Assembly (NCBI GenBank): GCA_963728895.1
Contig: CAVSLM010000008.1
Span: 62,001 to 126,000, forward strand
Length of the DNA: 64,000 bases
Source of the DNA: CAVSLM01 sp963728895
GTDB taxonomy: Bacteria > Pseudomonadota > Gammaproteobacteria > JBBQDK01
Direction: 5' to 3'
Below the pieces are notes generated by a model. The model made no database searches. It had not been told where the DNA came from and was given only the letters and a program-made list of their open reading frames with translations. Below, piece by piece: positions 34,712-44,256 of the stretch (the first letter of the stretch is position 1; the number at the start of each line of letters is the position of its first letter). The position numbers were made by a program, and so were the translations under genes.

Positions 34712-35467
34712 CTAATGCTGCAGCCGATAGGCGTCCAGGCGCCGTATGCTCAGCCCGAGGAATGCAAGGATGAACAACAGGTAATAGCCGACGTCGGCGC
34801 TGTTGAAGACGCCTTTGAGCAACGACTCGTAGTGGCGGAGCAGTGAAAGATAACCGATCACGCCGCTTTGTCCCGGGTGCGCCTGGCCTGCCCAGTCGAG
34901 TATCCACAACAACAACAGCAGGCCGAAGGTGCTGATTGCCGCGACCGTGGGCTGGTTGGTGAGCGTGGACATGAACAGGCCCGCGGCGGCAAATGCGCCG
35001 AGAAGCAGCCCGAGGCCAAGCAGCCCGGCGGCCAGCTTGCCGAGATCCAGGCTGCCGCCAGCCAGCAGGGCGAGCGGCATGAGCGCCAGCATGAGCAGCA
35101 TGAGGAACAGGAAGCCGAGCATGCCGAGATATTTGCCGAGGACGATCTCAGTCATGGAGACCGGAGCGGAAAGCAGCAGCGTGAGAGTGCCGCTGCGCCG
35201 CTCCTCGCTGACCAGGCGCATGGTCAGCAGCGGGACGACCAGCAGCAGCACCACCGCCGCGGTGCCGAGCGTCGGCGCGGCGACGATGTCGGTCACGCCC
35301 GGGGCGCCGTCGATGGCTGCAAGCCGCGGTTGCAGGACCAGGAAATTGTCTACGCTGATGAGAAATACATAGGCCAGCACCAGCTGAATGACGGCAAGCA
35401 CCGACCATGCAAGGGGTGACAGGAACAGACTGCGCAGCTCGCGCATGGCAATGGTGAAAATCATCAT
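34712..35467 (-). CDS. ABC-2 type permease
   Basis: A 251-aa membrane protein with six predicted helices, the first in SPLAWSVLAVIQLVLAYVFLIS. A short cytoplasmic segment, RLVSEERRSGTLTLLLSAPVS, is the ABC-2 permease signature (EERRxGTLELLLxxPV). It overlaps the ATPase gene in an ATGA junction at 35464-35467, so both are co-translated. Related to GldF/NosY permeases. The substrate is unknown. Confidence 0.92.
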   Translation of the reverse strand: MMIFTIAMRELRSLFLSPLAWSVLAVIQLVLAYVFLISVDNFLVLQPRLAAIDGAPGVTDIVAAPTLGTAAVVLLLVVPLLTMRLVSEERRSGTLTLLLSAPVSMTEIVLGKYLGMLGFLFLMLLMLALMPLALLAGGSLDLGKLAAGLLGLGLLLGAFAAAGLFMSTLTNQPTVAAISTFGLLLLLWILDWAGQAHPGQSGVIGYLSLLRHYESLLKGVFNSADVGYYLLFILAFLGLSIRRLDAYRLQH

Positions 35468-36432
35468 GCAACGGCCGCAGTCGCGAGGGTCGCAGGCTCG
35501 GCCTGCGGCTCCTTGCAGGTCAGATCGACGAAGATCTGCTCCAGACTGCGACGTTCGGGGACCAGTTCGTAGAGCTGCCAGCCGCCGGCCACGGCGCGTT
35601 CCACCAGCGCTTCCGCCGGAGACTGTTCGGGCAGGTATTGAATGCGCCACCGCTGCGCGTCAACCATCTCGACCGAGGTCACCCCCGGCAATGTCTGCAG
35701 CTCTTCGGTTCGTGGCGGACGGCGCAAGCCCGCAACCAGGCTCGAGGCCTGCATGTGCTGAGCGAGGCCGGCGATGGAATCGGAGAACACCAGGCTGCCC
35801 TGGTGGATGATCTGGACGCGATTGCAGATTGCCTGAACCTCCGGAAGAATGTGCGTCGAGACGATGATGCCGTGCTCGCGACCGAGCTCGCGGATGAGCT
35901 CACGGATCTCCCGGATCTGGATCGGATCCAGTCCCACCGTCGGCTCGTCGAGTATGACCACCTGCGGCGTGTGAATGATCGCTTGAGCGATGCCGACCCG
36001 CTGCTGGAAGCCCTTGGACAGATTGCCGATGAGGCGCATCCCCACCTCGGTGAGGCCGCAGCGCTCCTTGGCCGTGGCCACCGCATCGCGCACCCGTGCG
36101 CGCGCGATGCGATTGAGACGCGCACAGTAGGCGAGAAATTCGTCTACGGTCAGCTCGCGATAGAGCGGCGGTAGCTCCGGCAGGTATCCGAGCTGGCGCT
36201 TGGCCTGCTTGGGTGCATCCAGCAAGTCGACACCGTTGATATAGACGCGCCCTGCGCTTGGTGCCAGATTGCCGCTGACGATCTGCATGGTGGTGGACTT
36301 GCCGGCGCCGTTGGGGCCCAGAAAGCCCAGTACTTCTCCGCGCGCCAGCTCGAAGCTGACGTCGCGTACTGCACAGGTTCCACCGTAGTAGCGGTACAGC
36401 TGCTCGACCCGTACCAGACTGGCATCTTCCAT
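35464..36432 (-). CDS. ABC transporter ATP-binding protein of the GldA/CcmA type
   Basis: A 322-aa ATPase: Walker A GPNGAGKSTT, signature LSKGFQQRVGIAQAI (Lys for the second Gly, common in the GldA/NatA group), Walker B VVILDEPTVGLD, and the switch His in VSTHILPEV. The region after about 220 is the extension seen in NatA-like ATPases. I start at the ATG at 36432 (MEDASLVRVEQLYRYYGG), where family similarity begins. It heads a unit ATPase-permease-GldG-DUF4340-mutM transcribed leftward. Confidence 0.93.
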   Translation of the reverse strand: MEDASLVRVEQLYRYYGGTCAVRDVSFELARGEVLGFLGPNGAGKSTTMQIVSGNLAPSAGRVYINGVDLLDAPKQAKRQLGYLPELPPLYRELTVDEFLAYCARLNRIARARVRDAVATAKERCGLTEVGMRLIGNLSKGFQQRVGIAQAIIHTPQVVILDEPTVGLDPIQIREIRELIRELGREHGIIVSTHILPEVQAICNRVQIIHQGSLVFSDSIAGLAQHMQASSLVAGLRRPPRTEELQTLPGVTSVEMVDAQRWRIQYLPEQSPAEALVERAVAGGWQLYELVPERRSLEQIFVDLTCKEPQAEPATLATAAVA

Positions 36433-36512
36433 GGCACATATTATTCGCACGGCCACATCACTTGCCAAGCGCTTTCCGGCGCGCATCGCGGCGGGCGTTT
36501 GAGAATCGCCTG

Positions 36513-38476
<1,964 letters not shown>

Positions 38477-38479
38477 CCC

Positions 38480-39691
38480 TCAGGTGGTGATTTCGTGCAC
38501 CGTGCGATCGGCCCAGGTGACCGCATCCAAGTAGGCGGTCTTGACCGTCCTGGGATCGAGGCGCCGGCATTTGACGCCGTCCCAGTCGCCACGTTCGTAG
38601 GCGAGAGTGTCCTGCAGGATTTCGCCGGCAAGTCCCTCGCGCCGCAGCAACGCCGCTACCACCTCGTCGCTGAGTGGCAGGGTTCGGACCACCTCCTCCA
38701 TGGGCGCATCGAGCAGCGCATCCAGCGCCGAGAACAGACCGACGACGAAGAACGTCTCCTTGTTGCGCAGTTTCAAACTGCCTGCCAGCAGCTCGCACAT
38801 GCGACCACGCACCAGCGCGATGGTCATCAGTTCGTGCGGCTTGTCGTCGATTCCCGCCAGTGCGACCAGCGTGATCCAGGTCTTCAGCGTGCGGTTGCCG
38901 AGGTACACCACCGCCTGATGGATGGTGCCGACGTTGTGCGCAAGCCCGAAAAAGGGCGAATTGATGTAGCGCAGCAGCCGGTAGCTCAGCGATACGTCCT
39001 GACTGATGATGCTTTCCAGCTCATCGACCTGCACCTGCGGATCCTGCAGCCGGCTGAGCAGTCGCATGGTCGCCAGCCGGTTGGATGGCATGCGGTGGCC
39101 GCGGATCACCTTGGGGCGGCAGAAAAAATAGCCCTGGAAGTAATCGAAGCCGAGATCCCGGTAGTACTCGAACTCCTCCAGCGTTTCCACCTTCTCGGCC
39201 AGCAGCCTGGCGCGATGTGGCCGGAGCTGCGTAACGTGGTCGCGTACCGTGTGCCGATCGAGCTGGCGAACGTCAATCTTGATGAAATCGGCGAGATCCA
39301 CCAGCGGACGCAGGCTCTCGTGATAGATGAAGTCATCGAGTGCGATCAGGTAGCCGCTGGCGGAGAGCTTGCGCACAGCGTCCACGAGCTGCGCATCGAC
39401 GACAATGTCTTCCAGGATTTCGAGCACGATCCGCCCCTCGGGCAACGGCAGCGGGTTTTCTCCCATGATGAACGGACGAGTGAGATTGATGAACGCAAGA
39501 TGGTCACCGACGAGGTGTTCCAGGCCGATCTCGGTGAACGTGTTGAGCAGTACCTGCGAAGTCGCCGCATCGCCGTCCAGCTCGCCGGCACGGTCCGTCT
39601 CGCCGCTTCGGTAAAGCAGCTCGTAGGCGAACACGTCCAGAGCGCGGTCGTAGATGGGTTGCCGCCCTATGAAGATCTCCAACGGCTGCAT
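38480..39691 (-). CDS. EAL-like/HDOD signalling protein (degenerate EAL)
   Basis: A 403-aa cytoplasmic protein of the YuxH/CdgJ type. The N-terminal half has the EAL fold (FIGRQPIYDRALDVFAYELLYR), but the catalytic EAL is replaced by YEL, and it should not hydrolyse c-di-GMP. The end of the fold is recognisable in GFDYFQGYFFCRP. The C-terminal half is an HDOD domain (DPQVQVDELESIISQDVSLSYRLLRYIN, GTIHQAVVYLGNRTLKTW). Such proteins regulate motility or surface behaviour through protein contacts. pilT/pilU in the window make a link to twitching possible but unproven. It converges with hyuA. Confidence 0.93.
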   Translation of the reverse strand: MQPLEIFIGRQPIYDRALDVFAYELLYRSGETDRAGELDGDAATSQVLLNTFTEIGLEHLVGDHLAFINLTRPFIMGENPLPLPEGRIVLEILEDIVVDAQLVDAVRKLSASGYLIALDDFIYHESLRPLVDLADFIKIDVRQLDRHTVRDHVTQLRPHRARLLAEKVETLEEFEYYRDLGFDYFQGYFFCRPKVIRGHRMPSNRLATMRLLSRLQDPQVQVDELESIISQDVSLSYRLLRYINSPFFGLAHNVGTIHQAVVYLGNRTLKTWITLVALAGIDDKPHELMTIALVRGRMCELLAGSLKLRNKETFFVVGLFSALDALLDAPMEEVVRTLPLSDEVVAALLRREGLAGEILQDTLAYERGDWDGVKCRRLDPRTVKTAYLDAVTWADRTVHEITT

Positions 39692-39835
39692 TCGTTTCTC
39701 GCGGGCCCAACTCTTGTAAATTCAGTAGAGCCGTTTTCCGCGCCGGCATCGGGTCGGCTGCTGGGGGGGACACAGATGATTCCACGGATCGGCGCCGAAC
39801 TTCGAGGCCGCGGTCGCATGCCGTGGCTGCCGAAG

Positions 39836-39863
39836 TTGCTGTGGACGGGTCGGCGCCTATCCT
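39836..39863 (+). promoter_or_regulatory. Candidate promoter of the desaturase gene
   Basis: TTGCTG (39836-39841) and TATCCT (39858-39863) are separated by 16 bp, about 70 bp before the desaturase ATG. Sequence match only. The rest of the 243-bp gap between the divergent HDOD and desaturase genes shows nothing else. Confidence 0.33.
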
Positions 39864-39934
39864 CTATAGTGTCTCGACCCCACAGCCAAGCGATCGGCGG
39901 TGGGAGAATTTTATCATTGAGAGAGACGGCTTGC

Positions 39935-41111
39935 ATGCTTGACGGCGTTTTGAACCTTTCCACCTGGGGCTATGTGGTGGCCACGTTATTGTTGACTCAC
40001 ATCACAATTGCCAGCGTGACCATCTATCTGCACCGCCACCAGGCACACCGCGCATTGGATCTGCATCCCCTGGCGAGTCACTTCTTTCGATTCTGGCTGT
40101 GGCTGACCACGGGCATGGTGACCAAGCAATGGGTGGCGGTTCATCGCAAGCACCACGCAAAGTGCGAAACCGCCGACGATCCGCACAGCCCACAGGTGGT
40201 CGGAATACGCAAGGTACTGTGGGAAGGTGCTGAGCTCTACCGCGCCGAGGCCAAGAACCTTGAGACTGCCGCCAAGTATGGTCATGGGACCCCCGAGGAC
40301 TGGCTGGAGCGCAATGTCTATACCCGCTACTCCGGCTAGGGGCATCATGCTGATGCTGCTGATCGACGTGGTGCTGTTTGGCGTCATCGGTTTGACCGTC
40401 TGGGCCATACAGATGGCTTGGATTCCCTTTTTCGCGGCGGGCGTGATCAACGGCCTGGGACACTACCGGGGCTATCGCAACTACGAGATGCCAGGATGCC
40501 TCCACCAACATCGTGCCGGTGGGTCTGGTGATCGGCGGCGAGGAAATGCACAACAATCACCATGCCTTCCCCAGCTCCGCGAAATTCTCCAACAAGTGGT
40601 GGGAGTTCGACATTGGCTGGCTGTACATCCGGCTGATGAGCCTGGGGGGACTGGCGCGCGTCAAGCGTGTGGCGCCCGCGCCCGTCATCCTGCCCGGCGA
40701 GCACGATGTCGACATGGACACGCTGCGTGCCGTGATCATCAACCGCCTCCACGTGCTCGCCAGTTACGGACGCGAGGTCATGCTTCCGGTATTGCGCGAG
40801 GAGGTCCGGCGTGGCGATTCTTCCTGTCGCAACGCCCTGCTGCAGGCACGCGGGCTGCTGGTGCGCGAATTCAGCCTGCTGGATGAGCGGGCACGCAGAA
40901 AGCTCGACAACGTGTTGAGCAGCAGCCAGGCACTGAAGACTGTCTATCAGTACCGGCAGCGCCTGCAGGAGGTGTGGGGCCGCAGCGCGAGCAGTCAGGA
41001 GAACCTGCTGCGGGACTTCAGGACTGGTGCACACAGGCCGAGGCGACCGGTATCGCGGCCCTGCGGGAGTTCAGCCGTACGCTGCGCGGATATCGACTGG
41101 CCGCTGCCTGA
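39935..41111 (+). pseudogene. Fatty acid (delta-9-type) desaturase interrupted by three single-base frame breaks
   Basis: Reads as a membrane acyl-lipid/acyl-CoA desaturase in consecutive frames. The first gives HITIASVTIYLHRHQAHRAL and AVHRKHHAKCETADDPHSP (histidine boxes HxxxxH and HxxHH). After about 40335 the next frame gives GIMLMLLIDVVLFGVIGLTVW. After about 40485 a third gives QDASTNIVPVGLVIGGEEMHNNHHAF, the third histidine box. After about 41008 a fourth gives LQDWCTQAEATGIAALREFS to the stop at 41111. Corrected by removing an A near 40337, removing an A near 40485 and adding a C near 41008, it encodes about 391 aa, the normal length. All iron-ligand histidines survive, so sequence error is more likely than decay. 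Product: monounsaturated fatty acids for membranes. Confidence 0.86.
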
Positions 41112-41138
41112 GCGGCGTGACCGGGACACCGGGACCGG

Positions 41139-41167
41139 AAAAAAACCCCGCATCTGCGGGGCTTTTT
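41139..41167. terminator. Bidirectional intrinsic terminator, desaturase / rpmG
   Basis: CCCCGCA (41146-41152), a two-base loop, TGCGGGG (41155-41161), flanked by an A-run on the left (41139-41145) and a T-run on the right (41163-41167). It sits between convergent genes and would serve both strands. Confidence 0.92.
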
Positions 41168-41189
41168 CTTCTGGAAATCGCAGTGACGA

Positions 41190-41346
41190 CTACTTGATCT
41201 TCCCTTCCTTGTACATCACGTGTTTCCGCACCACGGGATCGAACTTCTTCATCTCCAACTTGTCGGGCATGGTGCCGCTTGTTCTTGGTCGTCGTGTAGA
41301 AGTGCCCGGTGCCGGCACTGGAAACCAACTTGATCTTGTCACGCAT
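41190..41346 (-). CDS. rpmG: 50S ribosomal protein L33 (one-base frame break)
   Basis: MRDKIKLVSSAGTGHFYTTT followed by KNKR is the L33 N-terminus. After the Arg the frame is lost, while the next frame continues TMPDKLEMKKFDPVVRKHVMYKEGKIK to a stop at 41190. The segment is 157 bases; removing one C at 41275-41276 gives exactly 51 aa, the standard L33. L33 is highly conserved, so the extra base is most likely a sequence error. It is co-transcribed with rpmB, 22 bp upstream, as is usual. Confidence 0.93.
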
Positions 41347-41368
41347 GACGGTCGCTCCTTAAACCTTT

Positions 41369-41596
41369 TCACCGCGGAGCGCGCAGATCGGCGAGCACGG
41401 AATCGATCCCCTGCTTGTCGATGATGCGCATGCCCTTCGACGAGACGCGCAAGCGCACCCAGCGCTGTTCGCTTTCCACCCAGAAGCGGTGGGTATGCAG
41501 ATTCGGCAGAAAGCGCCGCCGGGTCTTGTTGTGGGCATGGGAAACGTTGTTTCCGGTGATCGGGCGCTTGCCCGTGACCTGGCATACTTTGGACAT
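41369..41596 (-). CDS. rpmB: 50S ribosomal protein L28
   Basis: A 75-aa ribosomal protein of the large subunit. MSKVCQVTGKRPITGNNVSHA and HRFWVESEQRWVRLRVSSKGMR match L28 throughout; the C-terminus is close to the usual length of about 78. The ATG at 41596 has AAGGA eight bases upstream. It is the first gene of the rpmB-rpmG unit, with a good promoter at 41633-41661. Confidence 0.98.
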   Translation of the reverse strand: MSKVCQVTGKRPITGNNVSHAHNKTRRRFLPNLHTHRFWVESEQRWVRLRVSSKGMRIIDKQGIDSVLADLRAPR

Positions 41597-41632
41597 ACGA
41601 CAGTCCTTCAGGAAGCTTGCGGCGAAACCAGC

Positions 41633-41661
41633 TTTATACCAATGTGCTGGCCCCAGAGCAA
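41633..41661 (-). promoter_or_regulatory. Sigma-70-type promoter of rpmB-rpmG
   Basis: On the minus strand TTGCTC (41661-41656) and TATAAA (41638-41633) are exactly 17 bp apart, 36 bp before the rpmB ATG. The match and position make a real promoter likely. Confidence 0.65.
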
Positions 41662-41694
41662 GTCTGCGGACCCTTTGGTAGTGCCCCGGGGAGT

Positions 41695-42369
41695 TCATAG
41701 CAGACCCCGTTCGACGAAGGACACCGCAGGACCGTCTCCCACGACGAAGTGATCCAGGACGCGCACGTCCACCAGCGCCAGGGCATCGCGCAGGCGATGC
41801 GTCAGCCGTTCGTCCGCGCGGCTCGGCTCGGCCACACCGGAGGGGTGATTGTGGGCGAAAATCACCGCTGCGGCGTTGTGACTGATGGCCTGTCTTACGA
41901 CCTCGCGCGGGTGCACGTTCGCCCCATCGATGGTGCCGCGAAACAGTTCCTGATAGCGGATGATCCGGTGCCGGTTGTCCAGGAACAGGCAGGCGAAAAC
42001 CTCGTGCGGATAGCCCCTCAGCCGAGCGGTCAGGTAGCTTCGGGTGTCATGGGGATTGCTCAGTGCCGCCCCGCGCTGCAGTCCCTCCTCCAGGTGGCGT
42101 CGTCCCATCTCGAGCACGGCCTGCAGCAGTACGTACTTGGCAGGGCCGAGCCCACGGCTCTGACAGAAGCGCCGTTGATCGGCTTCCAGCAGGGCCCGCA
42201 ATCCCCCGAACTCGGCCAGGAGCTCGCGGGCGAGGTCTACAGCACTTTTCCCGGGTGTTCCGCTGCGCAGCGCGATCGCCAGCAGCTCGGCATCGGAGAG
42301 TGCCGCGGGACCGTGTATCAGCAGCTTCTCGCGCGGCCGTTCCTTGGCCGGCCAGTCGGTAATGGACAT
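41695..42369 (-). CDS. radC: RadC-family JAB/MPN-domain protein
   Basis: A 224-aa protein. The N-terminal helix-hairpin-helix region (LSDAELLAIALRSGTPGKSAVDLARELL) is followed by the JAMM-type metalloprotease-like motif in VIFAHNHPSGVAEPSRAD with an upstream Glu. The historical assignment to DNA repair is doubtful; the cellular role is unknown. It lies in its common place between coaBC (divergent) and rpmB. Confidence 0.95.
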   Translation of the reverse strand: MSITDWPAKERPREKLLIHGPAALSDAELLAIALRSGTPGKSAVDLARELLAEFGGLRALLEADQRRFCQSRGLGPAKYVLLQAVLEMGRRHLEEGLQRGAALSNPHDTRSYLTARLRGYPHEVFACLFLDNRHRIIRYQELFRGTIDGANVHPREVVRQAISHNAAAVIFAHNHPSGVAEPSRADERLTHRLRDALALVDVRVLDHFVVGDGPAVSFVERGLL

Positions 42370-42461
42370 CTGCGTTACCTCCCTGTAACGGTTGGATCGC
42401 CTCCTGCAAGGCCGGCGGCCTCGCGTCGGTCATTGTGCATGTTCTGGTACACTGCCGCCAC

Positions 42462-43703
42462 ATGAGGCCACTTTGCGATAAGCACGTGCTCCTCGGCGTG
42501 ACAGGGGGAATCGCCGCCTACAAGTGCGCCGACCTGGTGCGGCGGTTGCGTGCGGCGGGCGCCGAAGTGCGCGTGGTGATGACGCCTGCCGCAACCCGCT
42601 TCGTCTCGCCCATTACCTTGCAGGCGCTATCCGGACAGCCCGTGCGCACGCAGTTGTTCGACGAGCAGGCGGAGGCTGCGATGGGGCACATCGAGCTTGC
42701 CCGCTGGGCCGATCTCGTTCTGGTCGCGCCCGCCACCGCACACTTCATCGCTCGACTGGCGCACGGTCTTGCGGACGAGCTGTTGACGACGCTGTGTCTC
42801 GCGACCACCGCGCCCCTGGTACTGGCGCCGGCCATGAACCGGACGATGTGGGAGCATCCGTCCACGCAAGGCAATTGTCGACTGCTGGAGGCGCGAGGCG
42901 TGCGCATCCTGGGCCCCGCCTCCGGCGAGCAGGCCTGCGGCGAGATGGGACCGGGCCGCATGCTCGAGCCGGAGGCGCTCGCCGAGGCTCTGGCTGCGCC
43001 GCTATCCGGGAATACTCTGGAGCGGCTCAAAGTGCTCGTGACTGCTGGGCCGACTCGGGAGGACATCGATCCGGTGCGTTTCCTCAGCAATCGCAGCTCC
43101 GGAAAGATGGGCTACGCTATTGCCGGAGCCGCCGTCGAGGCGGGTGCTTCCGTGACGCTGGTGTCGGGGCCGGTCGCGCTTGCGACCCCACGAGGCGTGC
43201 AGCGTCTGGATATAACGAGCACGGCAGACCTCTTTCAGGCAGTGCTCAGCCGCGTGCACGACTGTGATATCTTTATCGCCGCCGCGGCTCCGGCCGACTA
43301 TCGCGTGGCGCAATCGGCAGGTGAGAAGATCAAGAAGTCTGCTGCGGAACTCACCTTGACGCTGACACCGACCGAGGACGTGCTGGCCACCGTTGCGGGG
43401 CTTGCAACCCCCCCCTTCACCGTCGGCTTCGCGGCCGAAACCGAAAATGTTGAGGCGAACGCCAGGGCAAAGCTTGTGGGAAAGAAGCTCGACATGATTG
43501 CAGCCAATCGCGTCGGCGTGGCCGGCACTGGCTTTGAGTCGGATGAGAACTGCTTACAGGTGCTTTGGGCCGATGGTGCAGTCGTGCTGGAGCGCACGTC
43601 CAAGCAGCAGCTGGCGCGTCAGCTCGTGCAGCTGATTGCGCGGCGCCACGAAGCGAAGCGTCGCGCGTTGTCGAGTGGGGCGGATGCGACAGGTCCAGCT
43701 TAA
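42462..43703 (+). CDS. coaBC: Bifunctional phosphopantothenoylcysteine decarboxylase / phosphopantothenate-cysteine ligase
   Basis: A 413-aa two-domain enzyme of coenzyme A synthesis. The flavin-dependent decarboxylase domain (CoaC, about 1-190) has the active His region, LAPAMNRTMWEHP, and the substrate-clamp Cys in QACGEMGPGRML. The PASANT motif is here PATAHF. The synthetase domain (CoaB) has LVTAGPTREDIDPVRFLSNRSSGKMGYA and FVAAAAPADYR-like IFIAAAAPADYRV. The ATG at 42462 gives the usual N-terminus. It overlaps dut by 20 bases, so the two are coupled. Confidence 0.97.
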   Translation: MRPLCDKHVLLGVTGGIAAYKCADLVRRLRAAGAEVRVVMTPAATRFVSPITLQALSGQPVRTQLFDEQAEAAMGHIELARWADLVLVAPATAHFIARLAHGLADELLTTLCLATTAPLVLAPAMNRTMWEHPSTQGNCRLLEARGVRILGPASGEQACGEMGPGRMLEPEALAEALAAPLSGNTLERLKVLVTAGPTREDIDPVRFLSNRSSGKMGYAIAGAAVEAGASVTLVSGPVALATPRGVQRLDITSTADLFQAVLSRVHDCDIFIAAAAPADYRVAQSAGEKIKKSAAELTLTLTPTEDVLATVAGLATPPFTVGFAAETENVEANARAKLVGKKLDMIAANRVGVAGTGFESDENCLQVLWADGAVVLERTSKQQLARQLVQLIARRHEAKRRALSSGADATGPA

Positions 43704-44139
43704 GATTCTGGATGAGAGGATCGGGCGCGATTTTCCTCTGCCCGCGTATGCCACCGAAGGTTCCGCCGGTATGGACCTGCGGGCCTGTGTGGACGGGCCA
43801 CTGGACCTGGCTCCCGGCAGCTGCCATTTGATTCCCAGTGGCATCGCCATTCATATCGCCGATCCCTCAATCGCGGCCGTGGTGCTGCCCCGTTCCGGGT
43901 TGGGACACAGGCATGGAATCGTCCTGGGTAATCTCGTGGGGTTGATCGACTCCGATTATCAGGGACAGCTGTACCTATCCTGCTGGAATCGCGGCGCGCA
44001 GTCCTTTACCATCCAGCCCGGTGATCGTATCGCCCAGCTGATGTTCGTCCCCGTGGTCCTTGCCGACTTCGAAGTGGTTACCGCCTTTGTCGAAAGCCGT
44101 CGGGCCGGTGGAGGCTTAGGTCACACGGGGCGCAGTTGA
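43684..44139 (+). CDS. dut: Deoxyuridine 5'-triphosphate nucleotidohydrolase (dUTPase)
   Basis: A 151-aa trimeric dUTPase that hydrolyses dUTP to dUMP and pyrophosphate, keeping uracil out of DNA and feeding dTMP synthesis. All five motifs are present: AGMDLRA, PRSGLGHRHGI, GLIDSDYQGQL, RIAQLMF and the C-terminal RAGGGLGHTG. The start at 43684 lies inside the end of coaBC. The coaBC-dut-algC-argB order is the same as in Pseudomonas. Confidence 0.98.
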   Translation: MRQVQLKILDERIGRDFPLPAYATEGSAGMDLRACVDGPLDLAPGSCHLIPSGIAIHIADPSIAAVVLPRSGLGHRHGIVLGNLVGLIDSDYQGQLYLSCWNRGAQSFTIQPGDRIAQLMFVPVVLADFEVVTAFVESRRAGGGLGHTGRS

Positions 44140-44155
44140 TGCTTCGGGCGGCGAC

Positions 44156-44174
44156 GCCGCAGTTCGACTGCGGC
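44156..44174 (+). other. Short perfect stem-loop between dut and algC
   Basis: GCCGCAGT (44156-44163), TCG, ACTGCGGC (44167-44174). No T-run follows; it may be a transcript-processing or pausing hairpin. The other bases of this 117-bp gap show nothing. Confidence 0.4.
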
Positions 44175-44256
44175 TTGACGATGAAATGCGTGACCCCTCC
44201 TAAAGGCGCCTGATGACTCTGCCGAAACGCGTGCCCGGACTGCACGGCCTGAAACC

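Noticed and set aside
40325..40500. Programmed ribosomal frameshifting in the desaturase
   Set aside because: No slippery heptamer or following pseudoknot is evident, and three shifts of mixed direction in one gene do not fit programmed recoding.
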